Assembly (NCBI RefSeq): GCF_900105475.1
Contig: NZ_LT629777.1
Span: forward strand, 434,001 to 498,000
DNA length: 64,000 bases
Source: Pseudomonas asplenii
GTDB taxonomy: Bacteria > Pseudomonadota > Gammaproteobacteria > Pseudomonadales > Pseudomonadaceae
Reading direction: 5' to 3'
Part shown: positions 17,828 to 25,984 of the stretch, one piece after another
How positions within the stretch are numbered: the stretch's first letter is position 1
Layout: each line of letters opens with the position of its first letter
Position numbers and translations under genes: made by a program
The notes under the pieces: model-generated
The model's input: only the letters and a program-made list of their open reading frames with translations
Database searches by the model: none
Told to the model about the DNA's origin: nothing

Positions 17828-18754
17828 TTACTCCTCTGCCCCGGCAGCTGAATGCGAACCTTCCGTTGCGGCCACTTCTTTCTTCTCGTGCTCGACCGGC
17901 TTGCCTGGTTTCATGCCTTCGTACTTGTCGACGATGATCTGGAACAGGTTCGGCGTGACGGAAGAATACAGCGCGACCGGGTTGTCCTGGCTCGGCTTGG
18001 AAAGTTCTGCGTATTCGGCTTGTTCAAGCTGTTTAGGTGACTGCTTGACCTCAGCTACCCAGGCATCGAAATCCGCCTGGCTGGTTGCGATCGCTTTGAA
18101 TTTCATACCGGTGAAGCCGGCGCCGCTGTAGTTGGCGGAAATCCCCTCGTACTCATGATTCTCGTTGGAGATCAGGTGCAGCTTGGTCTGCATGCCGGCC
18201 ATCGCGTAGATCTGGCCACCCAGGCCCGGGATGAAGAACGAGTTCATCACGGAGTCGGAGGTGATCTTGAAATTGACCGGGGTGTTGGCCGGGAACACCA
18301 GCTTGTTGACGGTGGCGATACCCTGGTCCGGGTAGATGAACAGCCATTTCCAGTCCAGCGAGACCACTTCGACGTTGATCGGCTTGACGTTCGATTCCAG
18401 CGGACGATACGGGTCCAGGGCGTGGGTCGACTTGTAGGTCACGATGCCCAGGAACAGGATGATGATGGCCGGAACAGCCCAGACCACGATTTCGATCTTG
18501 GTCGAGTGGTTCCATTTTGGCGCGTAGGTGGCGTCCTTGTTCGATGCACGGTATTTCCATGCAAAGGCCAGGGTCATGAAGATCACCGGCACCACGACCA
18601 ACAACATCAGCAGCGTGGCGGTGATGATCAGGTTACGTTCATCCAGGCCTACCTGACCTTTGGGGTCAAGCAAGGTCATGTTGCACCCTCCCAGCAACAA
18701 CGTGCCGAGCAGCGGCAATAAGCCTAGCAATCTGGGGTACCTAGTTTTACTCAT
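17828..18754 (-). CDS. cyoA: Cytochrome bo3 oxidase subunit II (lipoprotein)
   Basis: 308 residues from ATG 18754 (MSKTRY), preceded by AGAGG. The lipobox LLLGGC gives a lipid-modified Cys, followed by two transmembrane helices and a periplasmic cupredoxin domain. The CuA Cys and His ligands are absent, as usual for quinol oxidases. The reading frame extends upstream to 18841, but that part lacks a signal-peptide character. It is the first gene of the operon. Confidence 0.95.
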   Translation of the reverse strand: MSKTRYPRLLGLLPLLGTLLLGGCNMTLLDPKGQVGLDERNLIITATLLMLLVVVPVIFMTLAFAWKYRASNKDATYAPKWNHSTKIEIVVWAVPAIIILFLGIVTYKSTHALDPYRPLESNVKPINVEVVSLDWKWLFIYPDQGIATVNKLVFPANTPVNFKITSDSVMNSFFIPGLGGQIYAMAGMQTKLHLISNENHEYEGISANYSGAGFTGMKFKAIATSQADFDAWVAEVKQSPKQLEQAEYAELSKPSQDNPVALYSSVTPNLFQIIVDKYEGMKPGKPVEHEKKEVAATEGSHSAAGAEE

Positions 18755-18830
18755 CTCACGACCTCTAAAGCAGCTTGCGCAATGCAGTTGGGTTTTGATC
18801 GCCAACACTTCACCCTGCCAAGGGTTGGCA

Positions 18831-18838
18831 TTTTTCTT
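18831..18838 (-). promoter_or_regulatory. Candidate Hfq/Crc A-rich motif upstream of cyoA
   Basis: On the minus strand this reads AAGAAAAA, an exact AANAANAA match, 77 bp before the cyoA start. Crc/Hfq control of cyo is plausible in Pseudomonas, but short A-rich motifs occur by chance, so confidence is low. Confidence 0.25.
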
Positions 18839-19411
18839 CAATTGAATAAGGGCCGGCTCTTCGCGCTAATCGCTGATCGGCACATCGGAGCTGGCAGTGA
18901 GTCTTATTCGATTTCGTCGGTCAAAGGCCTTGTTACAGACCAATTCCATTTGGTGCGGATACGTGAAAGGTCGCCTGCACCCGGGATCGCATGGCACCTT
19001 TTGGCCCCTGTGTGTGCTCGAAATTTGAGCCACGCAGGACACTCAGTGCGGGCGATTGTAGATATGTCGGGTTTTATAAACCATGTCTCATCCTGAAATA
19101 TTTTTTATCCAGAGGTGCAACAATCATTCACCGTTTTTGCAACGATATAGAATCGTATCGCTTTTCATTCTCAACAAAAAGCACTGATACAGGCTTCTAC
19201 CGGCCAACCCGCCCGGCTGTACAAGCGTTCCCGAAGCCCCTACGAAACCGGCCTAACCCCTGTAAAACGGGCGCCACGGCAAGTATTGGAGAGCTTCGAA
19301 GGGGCTTCTGGCGGGGGTATGGAGAAAAAGCGCCCCCGGGAACTTTCCCGAGAATTGTTGTCGATTGGACAGACCTCGTCGAGCCGAAAACGCTCAGTGC
19401 GCCCACTGCGA

Positions 19412-19428
19412 CGTGACAATATGTCGCA
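19412..19428 (-). promoter_or_regulatory. Candidate RoxR/PrrA-type redox regulator site
   Basis: The minus strand reads TGCGACATATTGTCACG, one mismatch from the PrrA/RegA-type consensus YGCGRCRNNTTNNCGCR as I recall it. RoxR is the Pseudomonas member of this family and controls terminal oxidases. It is about 660 bp from cyoA, which weakens the link. On the plus strand the same bases also form a TGCGAC/GTCGCA hairpin followed by CTTTTT. Confidence 0.28.
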
Positions 19429-19486
19429 CTTTTTCCAGGCCTTGGATTGCCCTCCATCACGGTCTTTTTTACCGGGGTGCGAATGC

Positions 19487-19522
19487 AAAAACGCCCCGGT
19501 TCCGAGCAACGGAACCGGGGCG
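19487..19522 (-). terminator. Intrinsic terminator of dsbB
   Basis: On the minus strand CGCCCCGGTTCCG and CGGAACCGGGGCG form a perfect 13-bp stem with a 5-nt loop, followed by TTTTT. It starts 14 bp after the dsbB stop. Confidence 0.93.
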
Positions 19523-19536
19523 CCACAAGAGGCTGC

Positions 19537-20046
19537 TCAGCGAGCGTTTTTACGGTTGCGGTAGATACCCAGCGGCACCAGCACCACGGTCAGCACGAAG
19601 GCCACCAGCGCCCATTGCGCCAGGGACAGGCCCAGCACCGGCGGGTAAGGGGTTTCGCAGAAACCGTCGACCTGAAAGCCCAGCGGGAACAGCTTGGCCA
19701 GCGGCAACCCGTCAACGATCGGCTGCAGCACATCGATGCCACAACTGACCTGGGGAAAAGCCTGGATATAGACATGCCGACCGGCCACGGCCAGACCGCC
19801 GATTGCGCTCAGCCAGACCAGCCCCTCCAGCACCGAAAGGCTGCGCCGGGTCGGCATCGCCGCGCCGATGAAAGCGAAGATCGCGATGAACAGCAATGCA
19901 TAGCGCTGCAGGATGCACAGCGGGCAAGGCGCCTCACCCAGCACCACCTGCATGTACAGCGCGCCGCCGATCAAGGCCAGGCAGATCACCCCGAGCAGAA
20001 CGAGAAAACGCCGTTCTCGTCCCAACCGCATCATTTCGTCATTCAT
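19537..20046 (-). CDS. dsbB: Disulfide bond formation protein DsbB
   Basis: A 169-residue inner-membrane protein with four helices. Cys pair one is in APCPLCILQRY and pair two in VSCGIDVL and GFCETPYPP. It reoxidises DsbA and passes electrons to ubiquinone. Start is ATG 20046 (MNDEMM) with AAGGGA 6 nt upstream; an open frame extends to 20130 but lacks family similarity. It is monocistronic with its own terminator. Confidence 0.94.
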   Translation of the reverse strand: MNDEMMRLGRERRFLVLLGVICLALIGGALYMQVVLGEAPCPLCILQRYALLFIAIFAFIGAAMPTRRSLSVLEGLVWLSAIGGLAVAGRHVYIQAFPQVSCGIDVLQPIVDGLPLAKLFPLGFQVDGFCETPYPPVLGLSLAQWALVAFVLTVVLVPLGIYRNRKNAR

Positions 20047-20058
20047 CCCGTTTCCCTT

Positions 20059-20199
20059 ATGACTTGTTATGGAATCGGCCGCAAGGCAGTGCTGCAGCAA
20101 CTGTTTCAGGCCGAGTTTGCCGTCGAACAACGCGCCTGGCGCCGCTCGGGCGGGGTCGATCCCTGGCTCGCCAGTCTACACGCAGGCGATGACCTTTGA
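20059..20199 (+). CDS. Possible small protein, 46 codons
   Basis: ATG 20059 to TGA 20199 on the plus strand, divergent from dsbB, would encode a 46-residue basic/aromatic peptide (for example AVEQRAWRRSGGVDPWLASL). Codon use is GC-rich and looks like that of the host. No ribosome binding site or family is recognised. A second short frame (20189-20278) overlaps its end. This could be a real small gene, a decayed gene or chance. Confidence 0.25.
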   Translation: MTCYGIGRKAVLQQLFQAEFAVEQRAWRRSGGVDPWLASLHAGDDL

Positions 20200-20330
20200 G
20201 CGTATCAAGCAGGCGATAAAGGCAGATGCGCGCATCAACTCCGGCGAATTAACGCCAAGTCGATTAAAGGCGGATTAACCATGGAGGTTTTTTGCAGAGG
20301 GTAGGCGCACAGGAGGCAGTTTTTTGTACA

Positions 20331-20354
20331 AGTCCCCCTGACACCAGGGGGACT
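20331..20354. terminator. Hairpin downstream of hmp
   Basis: AGTCCCCCTG / CAGGGGGACT, a perfect 10-bp stem with an ACAC loop, 13 bp after the hmp stop. No U-tract follows in the hmp direction. Confidence 0.55.
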
Positions 20355-20366
20355 CGAGCCAAGGGC

Positions 20367-21548
20367 TTATTCCAGTGCCGACGCCGGGCCGAAGAACTCA
20401 TGATGGCTCTGCTTTTCCGGCACGCCCAGGGCCTTCAAATGACGCTTGACCGCCCCCATGAAACCCTTGGGTCCCAGGAAATAGGCATCCAGGTCACGCT
20501 GCTCCGGCAACCACTGGGCCAGTTGCTCCTGGGTCAACAAGCCGACCTTGTCGGCAGCCGGGCTGACCCCGTCATCCTCGGCGTAGCAGTAGAAACGCTT
20601 GAGTTGCGGATGACGCTCGGCCAGGCCGTCGACCCAGTCACGAAAGGCATGCACCGCACCGTTGCGCGCGCAATGGATGAAGTGCACCGGCCGCTCGGTG
20701 GCCAGTGCCGCTTCCAGCATCGGCAGGGTCGGGGTAATCCCCACCCCGCCACTGATCAATACCAGCGGCCTGTCACTGACCGCCAGGGTGAAGTCGCCCG
20801 CAGGCGGAAACAGCTCCAGGGTCGCCCCCAGCGTCAACTGATCGTGCAGGTAGTTCGACACCCGACCGCCCGCCTCGCGTTTGACGCTGATCCGGTACTG
20901 CCCGGCCTTCGCCAGCGCCGACAGGGAATAGTTGCGGCGCAACTCCTCACCGTCGATAACCAACCTCATGCCGATGTACTGCCCTGGCTCGAAGGCCAGA
21001 ATGGCCTGACCATCGACCGGCTCGAAATAAAAGGAAGTGATTTCCGCGCTTTCTTCGACCTTCGCCACCAGCTTGAACAGCCGGCTGCCGCGCCAGCCCC
21101 CCGGTGCCACGGCCTTTTCTTCATAGATGGCGGCTTCGGCACCGATCAGGATATCGGCCAATTGGTTGTAGGCCGCGCCCCAGGCTGCAATCACTTGCGG
21201 CGTGGCGATTTCCTCGCCGAGCACTTCGCGGATGGCCCGCAACAGGCAAGCGCCGACAATCGGATAGTGCTCGGGAAGAATCTGCAGGGCGACATGCTTG
21301 TTGATGATTTTCGCCACCAGGTCGCCCAATTGATCGAGCTGGTCAATATGGCGGGCATACATCAGCACACCATTGGCCAGAGCCCTTGGCTGGTCGCCGC
21401 TGGCCTGGTGGGCCTGGTTGAACAGAGGGCGCACCTGCGGGTATTCCGACAGCATCATCCGGTAAAAATGGGTGGTCAGCGCCTCACCACCGCTTTCCAG
21501 CAAAGGCACGGTCGATTTGACGATGGCACGGTCTTGAGCGCTCAGCAT
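20367..21548 (-). CDS. hmp: Flavohemoprotein, nitric oxide dioxygenase
   Basis: 393 residues: N-terminal globin (about 1-140), FAD-binding domain with RRNYSLSA (about 210) and NAD-binding domain with LISGGVGITPTLPML and the C-terminal FFGPAS. It converts NO plus O2 to nitrate using NADH. It is divergent from norR across a 155-bp region holding NorR-type sites, so NO-dependent activation by NorR is expected. Confidence 0.97.
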   Translation of the reverse strand: MLSAQDRAIVKSTVPLLESGGEALTTHFYRMMLSEYPQVRPLFNQAHQASGDQPRALANGVLMYARHIDQLDQLGDLVAKIINKHVALQILPEHYPIVGACLLRAIREVLGEEIATPQVIAAWGAAYNQLADILIGAEAAIYEEKAVAPGGWRGSRLFKLVAKVEESAEITSFYFEPVDGQAILAFEPGQYIGMRLVIDGEELRRNYSLSALAKAGQYRISVKREAGGRVSNYLHDQLTLGATLELFPPAGDFTLAVSDRPLVLISGGVGITPTLPMLEAALATERPVHFIHCARNGAVHAFRDWVDGLAERHPQLKRFYCYAEDDGVSPAADKVGLLTQEQLAQWLPEQRDLDAYFLGPKGFMGAVKRHLKALGVPEKQSHHEFFGPASALE

Positions 21549-21581
21549 GGGTCAACTCCTGATAGGACTGTTTTATCTGAA

Positions 21582-21595
21582 TTGACCTGTATCAA
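21582..21595. promoter_or_regulatory. Candidate ANR/DNR (FNR-type) box
   Basis: TTGAC-CTGT-ATCAA, one base from the TTGAT-N4-ATCAA consensus, 34 bp upstream of the hmp start codon. It is close to the expected transcription start, so it could act as a repressor site or serve another promoter. Confidence 0.5.
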
Positions 21596-21611
21596 TCACA
21601 CTCCATGCCAA
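21596..21611 (-). promoter_or_regulatory. Weak sigma54-like promoter for hmp
   Basis: The minus strand reads TTGGCATGGAGTGTGA: a good -24 element (TTGGCA), but GA instead of GC at -12. NorR-controlled promoters are sigma54-dependent, and the NorR-like sites lie 40-80 bp upstream, as expected for enhancers. Confidence 0.4.
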
Positions 21612-21651
21612 GATATAAACTATTTAAAATCAATAACTTAAAATAATATTA

Positions 21652-21662
21652 GTCATAATGAC
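21652..21662. promoter_or_regulatory. NorR-type enhancer site 1
   Basis: GTCATAATGAC, a perfect palindrome of the GTCA-N3-TGAC form bound by NorR, in the hmp-norR divergent region. Confidence 0.65.
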
Positions 21663-21677
21663 ACGGGCTGCCTTATA

Positions 21678-21688
21678 GTCATTTCGAC
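21678..21688. promoter_or_regulatory. NorR-type enhancer site 2
   Basis: GTCATTTCGAC, a near-palindrome of the same form 26 bp from site 1 (start to start), just upstream of the norR start codon. Paired sites fit NorR multimer binding and autoregulation. Confidence 0.5.
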
Positions 21689-21703
21689 ATAAATGGAGTC
21701 AAT

Positions 21704-23254
21704 ATGACTGCAAAGCCCTTGCTGACCGCCCTACTGCCCCTGGTAGCGGATCTCTCACGGGAACTGCCCGAAAGCGAACGCTATCGGCGCCTGCTCAACG
21801 CCATGCGCGCGCTCTTGCCTTGCGACGCCGCCGCGCTGCTACGCCTGGATGGCGACTGGTTGGTGCCGCTTGCCGTCGATGGTTTGAGTCCCGACACCCT
21901 TGGCCGGCGCTTCAAGGTCAGCGAGCACCCGCGTTTCCGGATCCTGCTCGGCGCTCCCGGCCCGATACGCTTCGACAGTGACAGCGAACTGCCTGACCCT
22001 TACGACGGCCTGGTCGACGGACTGAACGAACACCTGGAAGTGCATGACTGCATGGGCTGCCCCCTGTTCATCGACGAGCGCCCCTGGGGCCTGCTGACCC
22101 TCGACGCCCTCGATCCGGAACGCTTCGAACAGATCGAACTGGATGTCCTGCAGGCGTTCGCCAGCCTCGCGGCAGCGACGGTGAACGCCGCCGAACGCAT
22201 CGAGCGCCTGGCCTTGCGCGCCGAGGACGAACACCAGCGCGCCGAACTCTATCGCCAGGCCCATGGCCCGCAACAACGCGAGATGATCGGGCAGAGCAAG
22301 GCCCACAAACGCCTGGAGGAAGAGATCAACCTGGTCGGCGGCAGCGACCTGACGGTGCTGATAACTGGCGAAACCGGGGTCGGCAAGGAACTGGTGGCGC
22401 AGGCGATCCATGCCGTCTCGCCCCGTTCGGAGAGGCCCATCATCAGCCTCAACTGCGCGGCGTTGCCGGATACCCTGGTGGAAAGCGAGCTGTTCGGCCA
22501 CGTGCGCGGCGCCTTCACTGGTGCGGTGGGCGACCGGCGCGGCAAGTTCGAGCTGGCCAATGGCGGCACACTGTTCCTCGATGAGGTCGGCGAGTTGTCG
22601 CTGAGCGTCCAGGCCAAACTGTTGCGGGTGCTGCAAAGCGGCCAACTGCAGCGGCTGGGCTCGGACCGCGAGCACCAGGTGGATGTACGCCTGATTGCCG
22701 CGACCAACCGCAACTTGGCCGAGGAAGTGCGCAACGGCCGCTACCGGGCAGACTTCTACCACCGCCTGAGCGTCTATCCATTGCAAGTACCGGCCCTGCG
22801 CGAGCGCGGTCGCGACGTGTTGCTGCTCAGTGGGTTCTTCCTTGAGCAGAACCGCTCGCGCCTGGGCCTGGGCAGCTTGCGCCTGAGCCCGGATGCCCAA
22901 ACGGCGCTGCTGGCCTACAATTGGCCGGGTAACGTGCGGGAACTGGAGCACCTGATCGGGCGCAGCGCCCTCAAGGCTCTGGGCAATTGCCGGGAGCGAC
23001 CGAAAATTCTCAGCCTGAGCGCCGCCGACCTCGACCTGCCGACAACCGCCGCCCAGACGCCTGAAGTCCAGGCGGACAGCCCGCCGAACCGGCAGACCGG
23101 GCTCGACTTACGCCAAGCCACGGAGCAGTATCAACGGCAGTTGATCGCTGACTGCCTGGAGCGTCATCAGCAGAACTGGGCCGCAGCGGCGCGGGATTTG
23201 GGCCTGGACCGGGCGAATCTGGGCCGCCTGGCCAGGCGGCTCGGGCTCAAGTGA
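21704..23254 (+). CDS. norR: NO-responsive sigma54 activator NorR
   Basis: 516 residues: N-terminal GAF domain (about 20-170) that in this family holds a non-heme iron sensing NO, a central AAA+ domain with Walker A GETGVGKE, the GAFTGA sigma54 contact loop and Walker B GGTLFLDEVG, and a C-terminal Fis-type helix-turn-helix (NWAAAARDLGLDRANLGRLARRLGL). It is divergent from its expected target hmp. TGGAG precedes the ATG. Confidence 0.96.
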   Translation: MTAKPLLTALLPLVADLSRELPESERYRRLLNAMRALLPCDAAALLRLDGDWLVPLAVDGLSPDTLGRRFKVSEHPRFRILLGAPGPIRFDSDSELPDPYDGLVDGLNEHLEVHDCMGCPLFIDERPWGLLTLDALDPERFEQIELDVLQAFASLAAATVNAAERIERLALRAEDEHQRAELYRQAHGPQQREMIGQSKAHKRLEEEINLVGGSDLTVLITGETGVGKELVAQAIHAVSPRSERPIISLNCAALPDTLVESELFGHVRGAFTGAVGDRRGKFELANGGTLFLDEVGELSLSVQAKLLRVLQSGQLQRLGSDREHQVDVRLIAATNRNLAEEVRNGRYRADFYHRLSVYPLQVPALRERGRDVLLLSGFFLEQNRSRLGLGSLRLSPDAQTALLAYNWPGNVRELEHLIGRSALKALGNCRERPKILSLSAADLDLPTTAAQTPEVQADSPPNRQTGLDLRQATEQYQRQLIADCLERHQQNWAAAARDLGLDRANLGRLARRLGLK

Positions 23255-23368
23255 GACGGCCAATGGCAAGATTCACCTAAAGCCCTTCGCGCTCAGGTCG
23301 ATAACTCTTGATAGATACCCGTTCGGGGCTGATTCGCCCCAACGCAGCTCTTTGTATAGAAGGTTTTT

Positions 23369-24271
23369 ATGTCCTCGAACAAAGCTCGCGCAGATTCACT
23401 GTCGCTTCTGCTTTTTACCTTGCGCAGCGGCAAGCTGATGGCGATCAACCTGCTTAAGGTCAGCGAAATCATCTCCTGTCCGCCGCTGACCAAGCTACCG
23501 GAATCGCACCCGCATGTCCGAGGAATCGCCACTCTGCGCGGCGCCTCGCTGTCGGTGATCGACCTGAGCCGGGCACTCGGCGAGCGCCCACTGGCGGACC
23601 CCGACGGCGGCTGCCTGATCGTCACCGATGTCAGCCGCTCCAAGCAGGGTCTGCATGTCCAGGCCGTGAGCAAGATCGTCCACTGCCTGACCACCGACAT
23701 TCGCCCGCCGCCCTTCGGCTCCGGTGGTCCCAAGGCCTTTATCACCGGGGTGACTCAGGTCGATGGCACTCTGGTGCAGGTACTGGACATCGAAAAGGTC
23801 ATCCATGTCATCGCCCCGGCACAGATCGAAGTCGCACCGACCGAGCTGAGCATGGAAGAAGCCGACCTGCTCGGCAATGCGCGGATTCTGGTGGTCGACG
23901 ACAGCCAGGTGGCACTGCAGCAATCGGTCCACACCCTGCGCAACCTCGGTCTGACCTGCCACACCGCCCGCAGCGCCAAGGATGCCATCGGCTGCCTGCT
24001 CGACCTGCAAGGCACCGCAGAACAGATCAATATCGTGGTCTCGGACATCGAGATGTCGGAAATGGACGGTTATGCGCTCACCCGCACCATACGTGAAACC
24101 CCGGACTTCAAGGACATCTACATTCTGCTGCACACCTCCCTGGACAGTGCAATGAACGCCGAGAAGGCCAGCCAGGCCGGAGCCAACGGGGTATTGACCA
24201 AGTTCTCCTCGCCGGAACTGACCAAGTGCCTGATCCTGGCCGCCAGGACCGTAGCCGAACAGGGCCTCTGA
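23369..24271 (+). CDS. cheV: Chemotaxis coupling protein CheV
   Basis: 300 residues: CheW-like domain (about 10-160) joined to a receiver domain (about 170-295). The receiver has the acidic pair in ILVVDDSQ, the phospho-acceptor Asp in VVSDIEMSEMDGY and the conserved Lys in VLTKFSSPE. It couples receptors to CheA and is tuned by phosphorylation. It is followed after 1 bp by the acetyltransferase gene, and a chemoreceptor gene lies 1.7 kb downstream. Confidence 0.93.
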   Translation: MSSNKARADSLSLLLFTLRSGKLMAINLLKVSEIISCPPLTKLPESHPHVRGIATLRGASLSVIDLSRALGERPLADPDGGCLIVTDVSRSKQGLHVQAVSKIVHCLTTDIRPPPFGSGGPKAFITGVTQVDGTLVQVLDIEKVIHVIAPAQIEVAPTELSMEEADLLGNARILVVDDSQVALQQSVHTLRNLGLTCHTARSAKDAIGCLLDLQGTAEQINIVVSDIEMSEMDGYALTRTIRETPDFKDIYILLHTSLDSAMNAEKASQAGANGVLTKFSSPELTKCLILAARTVAEQGL

Positions 24272-24272
24272 A

Positions 24273-24761
24273 ATGTCCCAGTGCCACTGCTTGCTGCTGC
24301 GCAAGGACCTCGACGGTTTGCTCGAGGTACCGCAGTGGCCGGCGGACATTCGCCTGGAGGCATTGCACCCGGAACAGATGGAGGCGGTACACGCCCTGTT
24401 GATACAGGCCCATGACGACGACCTGGAGATCGAGGACTTCTCGAACTGGCGCGAGCGTTTCACCTGCGATGCCGAATTCGATCCAAGCCTGTGCCTGCTC
24501 GCCATGGACGAACAGGGCCTGGTCGGCGTCGCCCAGTGCTGGACCAGCGCCTACATCAAGGACCTGGTGATCCACCCTCGCCGCCGTGGCGAGGGTCTGG
24601 GCCAGGCGCTGCTGCGCCATACCTTCCAGGTCTTCGCCTCGCGGGGTGAAGCGTTCGTCGATCTCAAGGTCATGGAAGACAACCTGCCGGCCCGATGCCT
24701 GTACGATGCCGCCGGCATGCGCTTCATCCAGCGCTATGAAGTCAGCCCGGCTCAGGCATAA
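24273..24761 (+). CDS. GNAT-family N-acetyltransferase
   Basis: A 162-residue protein with the acetyl-CoA motif A in VIHPRRRGEGLGQALL and motif B in VMEDNLPARCLYDAAGM. It lies 1 bp after cheV, so the two are probably co-transcribed. Its substrate (protein, amino acid or small molecule) cannot be told. Confidence 0.87.
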   Translation: MSQCHCLLLRKDLDGLLEVPQWPADIRLEALHPEQMEAVHALLIQAHDDDLEIEDFSNWRERFTCDAEFDPSLCLLAMDEQGLVGVAQCWTSAYIKDLVIHPRRRGEGLGQALLRHTFQVFASRGEAFVDLKVMEDNLPARCLYDAAGMRFIQRYEVSPAQA

Positions 24762-24798
24762 TCGCGTTTTTGCCGGATGCACCTTCAGGAGACCTGCC

Positions 24799-25122
24799 AT
24801 GAAAGCCTCCACCCTGATCTTCATCAGCCTCACCACACTGGCCAGCCAGGCCCATGCATCCGGTCCCAATGAGTGGGCGGCCTACAATAAGGCGGTGCTC
24901 GCCAGTTGCACCAAGGCCAGCAGCCTCAAGAACGTGAAAGCGCTGGGCAATCCGGCGCAGTTCGACGACAAGGTCGGCTACACCGCGGTACTGCTTCGCG
25001 GCCAATACCCTCAGGCCCACATGAAAAACCAGCCGGGCACCGAACTCTGCCTGTACAACAAGAAGAGCAAGACCGCTGCCGTGACCGAATGGGACTCGGT
25101 GATGCCGGCACGCAGCCACTGA
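24799..25122 (+). CDS. Small secreted protein of unknown function
   Basis: 107 residues from ATG 24799, with CAGGAGA 6-8 nt upstream. A Sec signal peptide is clear (MKAS, hydrophobic core, cleavage after SQAHA). The mature part is about 86 residues with two Cys (ASCTKAS and ELCLYNKK) that could form a disulfide. I do not recognise the family. It follows the acetyltransferase by 37 bp and may share its transcript. Confidence 0.8.
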   Translation: MKASTLIFISLTTLASQAHASGPNEWAAYNKAVLASCTKASSLKNVKALGNPAQFDDKVGYTAVLLRGQYPQAHMKNQPGTELCLYNKKSKTAAVTEWDSVMPARSH

Positions 25123-25220
25123 GCGACTGGCGCACAACTTGCTTCGTTCAGAGTCCATGTGGTGACGGCCTGTCGGGTTTGTGTCACTACGCCAGTCACA
25201 GCCCTGTTGTCGGTCAGTCC

Positions 25221-25973
25221 ATGAACACCCATTTCTCCTGCGTAGGCTGCGGCAAATGCTGCACCGATCACCATGTCCCGCTGACCCTGGCCGAAGCCCG
25301 GCAGTGGGCCGACGACGGCGGCCAAGTCATTGTGCTGGTGGAAGCCTTCCTGCCGGATGGCACCGGCATAACGCCGCAGCAGCGCGAACACGCGCAACGC
25401 CGATCCTGGGGAGTACCCTGCGGCAGTACCGAAGCGCGCGTGGCGATCACCTTCGCCGCCTACAATGTCGGCCCCTGCCGGAATCTTGACGAACGCTTGC
25501 TCTGCCGGATCTACGAACGGCGACCACTGGTGTGCCGCATCTATCCGATGGAAATCAATCCGCACATTCCGCTCCGGCCAACGGCCAAGGAGTGCCCGCC
25601 GGAATCATGGCTGACCGAGCAACCGCTGCTGATCAGGAGCGGCCAGTTGGTGGATGCCGGGTTGGCGCGGCTGATCGAGGATTCGCGCCAGGCCGACCGT
25701 GACGACATTCGGGCCAAGCAAGCCATCTGCGCCCACCTGGGTATTCACACCACGGCACTCAAGGGCGATGGTTTCACCGCCTACCTGCCACAGATGAATG
25801 CGTTCGCCCAGGCCATTGAGCGTGTGGAACAACAGTCGCACTGGCCTGCCGAGAACGAATGGGCGTTTCACGTCTCCGGCCACGACATTGCCGAGCAACT
25901 GCGCGCAGCGGGAGCGCGGGTGGTCAGCGATACGCCGCTGACCTATACGTTCATTCCCCTGCGCGCGGCCTGA
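25221..25973 (+). CDS. YkgJ-family cysteine-cluster protein
   Basis: 250 residues starting MNTHFSCVGCGKCC. The CxxCxxxCC motif plus later Cys in GPCRNLDERLLCRIYERRPLVCRIYP form the zinc- or iron-chelating signature of the YkgJ/PF03692 family. The biochemical role is unknown. ATG 25221 is chosen because the conserved domain begins directly there; an open frame extends further upstream through the previous gene. Confidence 0.85.
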   Translation: MNTHFSCVGCGKCCTDHHVPLTLAEARQWADDGGQVIVLVEAFLPDGTGITPQQREHAQRRSWGVPCGSTEARVAITFAAYNVGPCRNLDERLLCRIYERRPLVCRIYPMEINPHIPLRPTAKECPPESWLTEQPLLIRSGQLVDAGLARLIEDSRQADRDDIRAKQAICAHLGIHTTALKGDGFTAYLPQMNAFAQAIERVEQQSHWPAENEWAFHVSGHDIAEQLRAAGARVVSDTPLTYTFIPLRAA

Positions 25974-25984
25974 CGACCCGGCAA

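Larger units (their letters stand above)
18755..19486. other. Long non-coding region upstream of cyoA
   Basis: About 730 bp between cyoA and the dsbB terminator with no convincing gene on either strand. It must carry the cyo promoter. Visible elements are an A-rich AAGAAAAA (minus strand, 18831-18838, matching the AANAANAA Hfq/Crc motif), a PrrA/RoxR-like half-palindrome at 19412-19428, and several short GC-rich inverted repeats between 19200 and 19350. Confidence 0.5.

Noticed and set aside
19407..19434. Plus-strand terminator from TGCGAC/GTCGCA followed by CTTTTT
   Set aside because: The stem is only 6 bp with a 10-nt loop and there is no upstream plus-strand gene to end.
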